Shown here: positions 31,152-32,911 of the stretch, in pieces
How the letters are laid out: every line of letters starts with the position of its first letter
How positions within the stretch are numbered: the stretch's first letter is position 1
Assembly: GCA_014896255.1 (NCBI GenBank)
Contig: JADBKT010000004.1
Coordinates: 1-32,911 of the forward strand
DNA from: Hydrogenibacillus sp.
Lineage (GTDB): Bacteria; Bacillota; Bacilli; Thermicanales; DSM-22653
Length of the DNA: 32,911 bases
Direction of reading: 5' to 3'
Notes under the pieces: model-generated
Seen by the model: only the letters and a program-made list of their open reading frames with translations
Told to the model about the DNA's origin: nothing
Database searches by the model: none
Program-made: the position numbers and the translations under genes

Positions 31152-32342
31152 TCACGGATTGATCTTGGTCCGGAAGGTTTGTTCGCCGTCTTTGAATTCG
31201 ATGATGGCCGCCGACTTGACCGGGTTGTGGTATTCATCGATGGAGATTTTCCCGGTCGCAAGCTGCAAGTCTTTTGTCTGCGCCAAGGCGTCGTGGATTT
31301 TCACCGGATCACTCGACCCCGCCCGCTTGATGGCATCGGCGATGAGATACATCGCGTCGTAACCGAGCGCCGCGAAGCCGTCCGGATCGCTGCCGTATTT
31401 GTCTTTATACGCTTTGACAAATTTCTGCACTTGTGGATCGGGATCTTGTGACGAATAGTGGTTGGTAAAGAAGGTGTTGTTCAAATTTGTTTTCCCCGCC
31501 AGCTCCACCAGCTTCGGCGAATCCCATCCGTCGCCGCCCATCATCGGCGCCTGGATATCCATCTCCCGTGCCTGCTTAATGATCAAGCCGACTTCCTCGT
31601 AATATCCGGGCACGTAGATGAAATCCGGATTGGCCCCTTTGATACGGGTAAGCGTCGAACGGAATTCTTTATCGCCTTGAACGTACGATTCTTCCTGGAC
31701 GATCTTCCCGCCGCCTTCGGTAAAGGCTTTTTTGAACGATGCCGCCAATCCCTTGGCATAGTCGCTGGAAGTGTCCGTATAGACGGCTGCGGTCTTGGCG
31801 CCGAGTTCCCCCAACGCGAATTGGGCCGCCACTTTTCCTTGGAACGGGTCAATAAAGCAGGCGCGGAACATATACTCGTTCACTTTCCCTGTCTTTTCAT
31901 CCACGGTGACCGAGTCCGCCGTGGCCGTCGGCGAGACCACCGGAATCTTGTTCTCTTCCGACAGCTGGATCATCGCTTTCGTGTTCCCCGAGGTCGCCGC
32001 GCCGATGATCGCCGACACTTTGTCCTGGGTCATCAGACGCACGGCAACGTTGGCCGATTCGGAGTTGTCGGAGCGGTTGTCTTGCTTGACGATCTTGATC
32101 GTCAACCCGTTGACCCCGCCGGCGTTGTTGATCTCCTCGGCGGCGAGCTCGGCGCCGTTGGCGGCCGATGTCCCGTAAGAAGCGACATTGCCGGACAACT
32201 CGAGGTTCAGGCCGATCTTGACCTCGCCTTTGCCGTTCGATGCCGTACCGCCTCCTCCGCCGGTGCCGCAGGCCGTGAGGGCCAGGACGAATACCAGCAT
32301 CAGGGCCAGCCAATTTCCTCTGCACAACCAACGCGCTTTCAT
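31152..32342 (-). CDS. livK: Branched-chain amino-acid/amide ABC transporter binding lipoprotein
   Basis: A 396-residue lipoprotein with signal segment and lipobox LALTACG (Cys25), a short Gly-rich linker and a type-I periplasmic binding fold: EVKIGLNLELSGNVASYGTSAANGAELAAEEINNAGGVNG, AIIGAATSGNTKAMIQLSEENKIPVVSPTATADSVT and DFIYVPGYYEEVGLIIKQAREM. The substrate is likely Leu/Ile/Val or another small amide and cannot be fixed from sequence. AAAGGGGG lies 9 bases before the ATG. It is the first gene of the liv operon. Confidence 0.94.
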   Translation of the reverse strand: MKARWLCRGNWLALMLVFVLALTACGTGGGGGTASNGKGEVKIGLNLELSGNVASYGTSAANGAELAAEEINNAGGVNGLTIKIVKQDNRSDNSESANVAVRLMTQDKVSAIIGAATSGNTKAMIQLSEENKIPVVSPTATADSVTVDEKTGKVNEYMFRACFIDPFQGKVAAQFALGELGAKTAAVYTDTSSDYAKGLAASFKKAFTEGGGKIVQEESYVQGDKEFRSTLTRIKGANPDFIYVPGYYEEVGLIIKQAREMDIQAPMMGGDGWDSPKLVELAGKTNLNNTFFTNHYSSQDPDPQVQKFVKAYKDKYGSDPDGFAALGYDAMYLIADAIKRAGSSDPVKIHDALAQTKDLQLATGKISIDEYHNPVKSAAIIEFKDGEQTFRTKINP

Positions 32343-32414
32343 GCACGCATACCCCCTTTACGAATCGCCATCCATTCACAAAATTTTCGGATGGGCTTTG
32401 CAAACCTGGCTTTT

Positions 32415-32443
32415 ATTTTAAAGGATAAGAACATTTTCGTCCA
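32415..32443 (-). promoter_or_regulatory. Candidate promoter of the liv operon
   Basis: Minus strand TGGACG (32438-32443; 4 of 6), 17-base spacer, TAAAAT (32415-32420; 5 of 6), about 70 bases before livK. Confidence 0.5.
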
Positions 32444-32485
32444 TAGGGTCAGCTGATTTTTTTTTTGCGTTCTACGTTTGCTCCC

Positions 32486-32514
32486 TGGATCCATCAACCT
32501 CGACCTGGTATACT
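32486..32514 (+). promoter_or_regulatory. Candidate extended -10 promoter of the coiled-coil gene
   Basis: TGG-TATACT (-10 at 32509-32514), an extended -10 with the TG two bases upstream. The -35 position is poor (TGGATC, 3 of 6). Confidence 0.5.
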
Positions 32515-32564
32515 GGTCTCAAACCTATGGGGATGAGGGCGGCTCTTAAGTGAGGTGATCGGCC

Positions 32565-32876
32565 ATGCGTGATACATTGAATTTGATCTTGGATGAACTC
32601 CGATCTCTGAATCAACGCGTCGATCACATGGAAAGGCGTTTTGATGCGTTTGATCAACGTCTTTCCGCGGTAGAAAACCGCCTCGTTCGGATCGATCGCC
32701 GTTTTGAAGCCATCGATCTGCGGTTCGACGGGGTCGACCGCCGTTTTGAAACCATCGAAGCGCGTTTCGTAGAGCTTGAAGCCAAAATGAATACGCAATT
32801 TGATCGTCTTCATCAAACCGTTGAAATATTGGCCCAAAACATCGCGCAGTTACACAAAAAGACCGATCAATTTTGA
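32565..32876 (+). CDS. Heptad-repeat coiled-coil protein, probably frame-interrupted
   Basis: A 103-residue, almost purely helical protein of heptads such as MERRFDAFDQRLSAVENRL, IDRRFEAIDLRFDGVDRRF and ETIEARFVELEAKM. No catalytic motif is seen. GAGGTGA lies about 6 bases before the ATG. The DNA shows internal duplication: CGCCGTTTTGAA-CCATCGA occurs at 32697 and 32739, 42 bases (two heptads) apart. The frame ends at TGA in caaTTTTGA, but the next frame continues as EEKIEKLTEALE, the same coiled-coil style, to the window edge. One extra T would explain this. The present stop may therefore be a frameshift (real or sequencing) rather than the true end. Function unknown. Confidence 0.65.
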   Translation: MRDTLNLILDELRSLNQRVDHMERRFDAFDQRLSAVENRLVRIDRRFEAIDLRFDGVDRRFETIEARFVELEAKMNTQFDRLHQTVEILAQNIAQLHKKTDQF

Positions 32877-32911
32877 AGAAAAGATCGAGAAACTGACGGA
32901 AGCTCTAGAAG

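Noticed and set aside
1-32911. CRISPR arrays, tRNA or rRNA genes, insertion sequences, phage genes
   Set aside because: No regularly spaced repeats, no tRNA cloverleaf or rRNA-like stretch, and no transposase or integrase motif were seen on either strand.

Overview
The window comes from a GC-rich, endospore-forming Firmicute of the Bacillales type. The evidence is a prkA-yhbH-spoVR block, a Bacillus-type CtaG, a YtrA-like GntR/ABC-2 unit, sigma-A promoters and strong AGGAGG-type ribosome sites. A spore former with a complete form I (AYRCSFR) aerobic CO dehydrogenase points to a carboxydotroph such as Hydrogenibacillus schlegelii or a relative. That species guess is inference from gene content only.

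Left third (1-8300). The molybdate-binding lipoprotein gene modA (minus) sits behind a strong promoter and a long leader that looks like a molybdenum-cofactor riboswitch with an intrinsic terminator. Next, on the plus strand, come a GAF-domain sensor kinase and a NarL-type response regulator, then an XdhC-family maturation gene. Converging on these from the right are the cox accessory genes coxE (vWA), coxD (MoxR ATPase), coxG (SRPBCC) and an XdhC-YHS fusion.

CO dehydrogenase block (8330-15050, all minus). The gene order in the direction of transcription is mocA, ctaG-like, moeA, then a dedicated promoter, then coxM-coxS-coxL and the accessory genes. The region therefore supplies molybdate uptake (modA), cofactor finishing (moeA, mocA, two XdhC proteins), the enzyme, its maturation factors (CoxD/E/G) and possibly a respiratory link (CtaG). 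A 21-base element just upstream of the coxM promoter recurs (18 of 21 identical) just upstream of the xdhC promoter at 3603, beside the two-component genes. The kinase GAF domain aligns with the haem-binding GAF-A of mycobacterial DosS, with the proximal His kept and the distal Tyr replaced by Phe. Together these suggest a CO- or redox-sensing two-component switch for CO oxidation. This is the most interesting hypothesis in the window.

Middle (15117-22900). The stress/sporulation trio spoVR, yhbH and prkA is followed by a divergent tiny membrane-peptide gene with its own promoter and a very strong hairpin, then a GntR-ABC ATPase-permease operon with a perfect 11-5-11 operator on its promoter.

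Right third (22988-32911). Housekeeping genes follow: an MTAP-like phosphorylase, trmL, ogt, queG, rnhA and an unknown membrane-anchored protein. Then comes a complete branched-chain amino-acid/amide ABC transporter (livK-H-M-G-F) with an attenuator-like terminator after livK. The window ends in a plus-strand heptad-repeat coiled-coil gene whose frame appears to be interrupted by one base.
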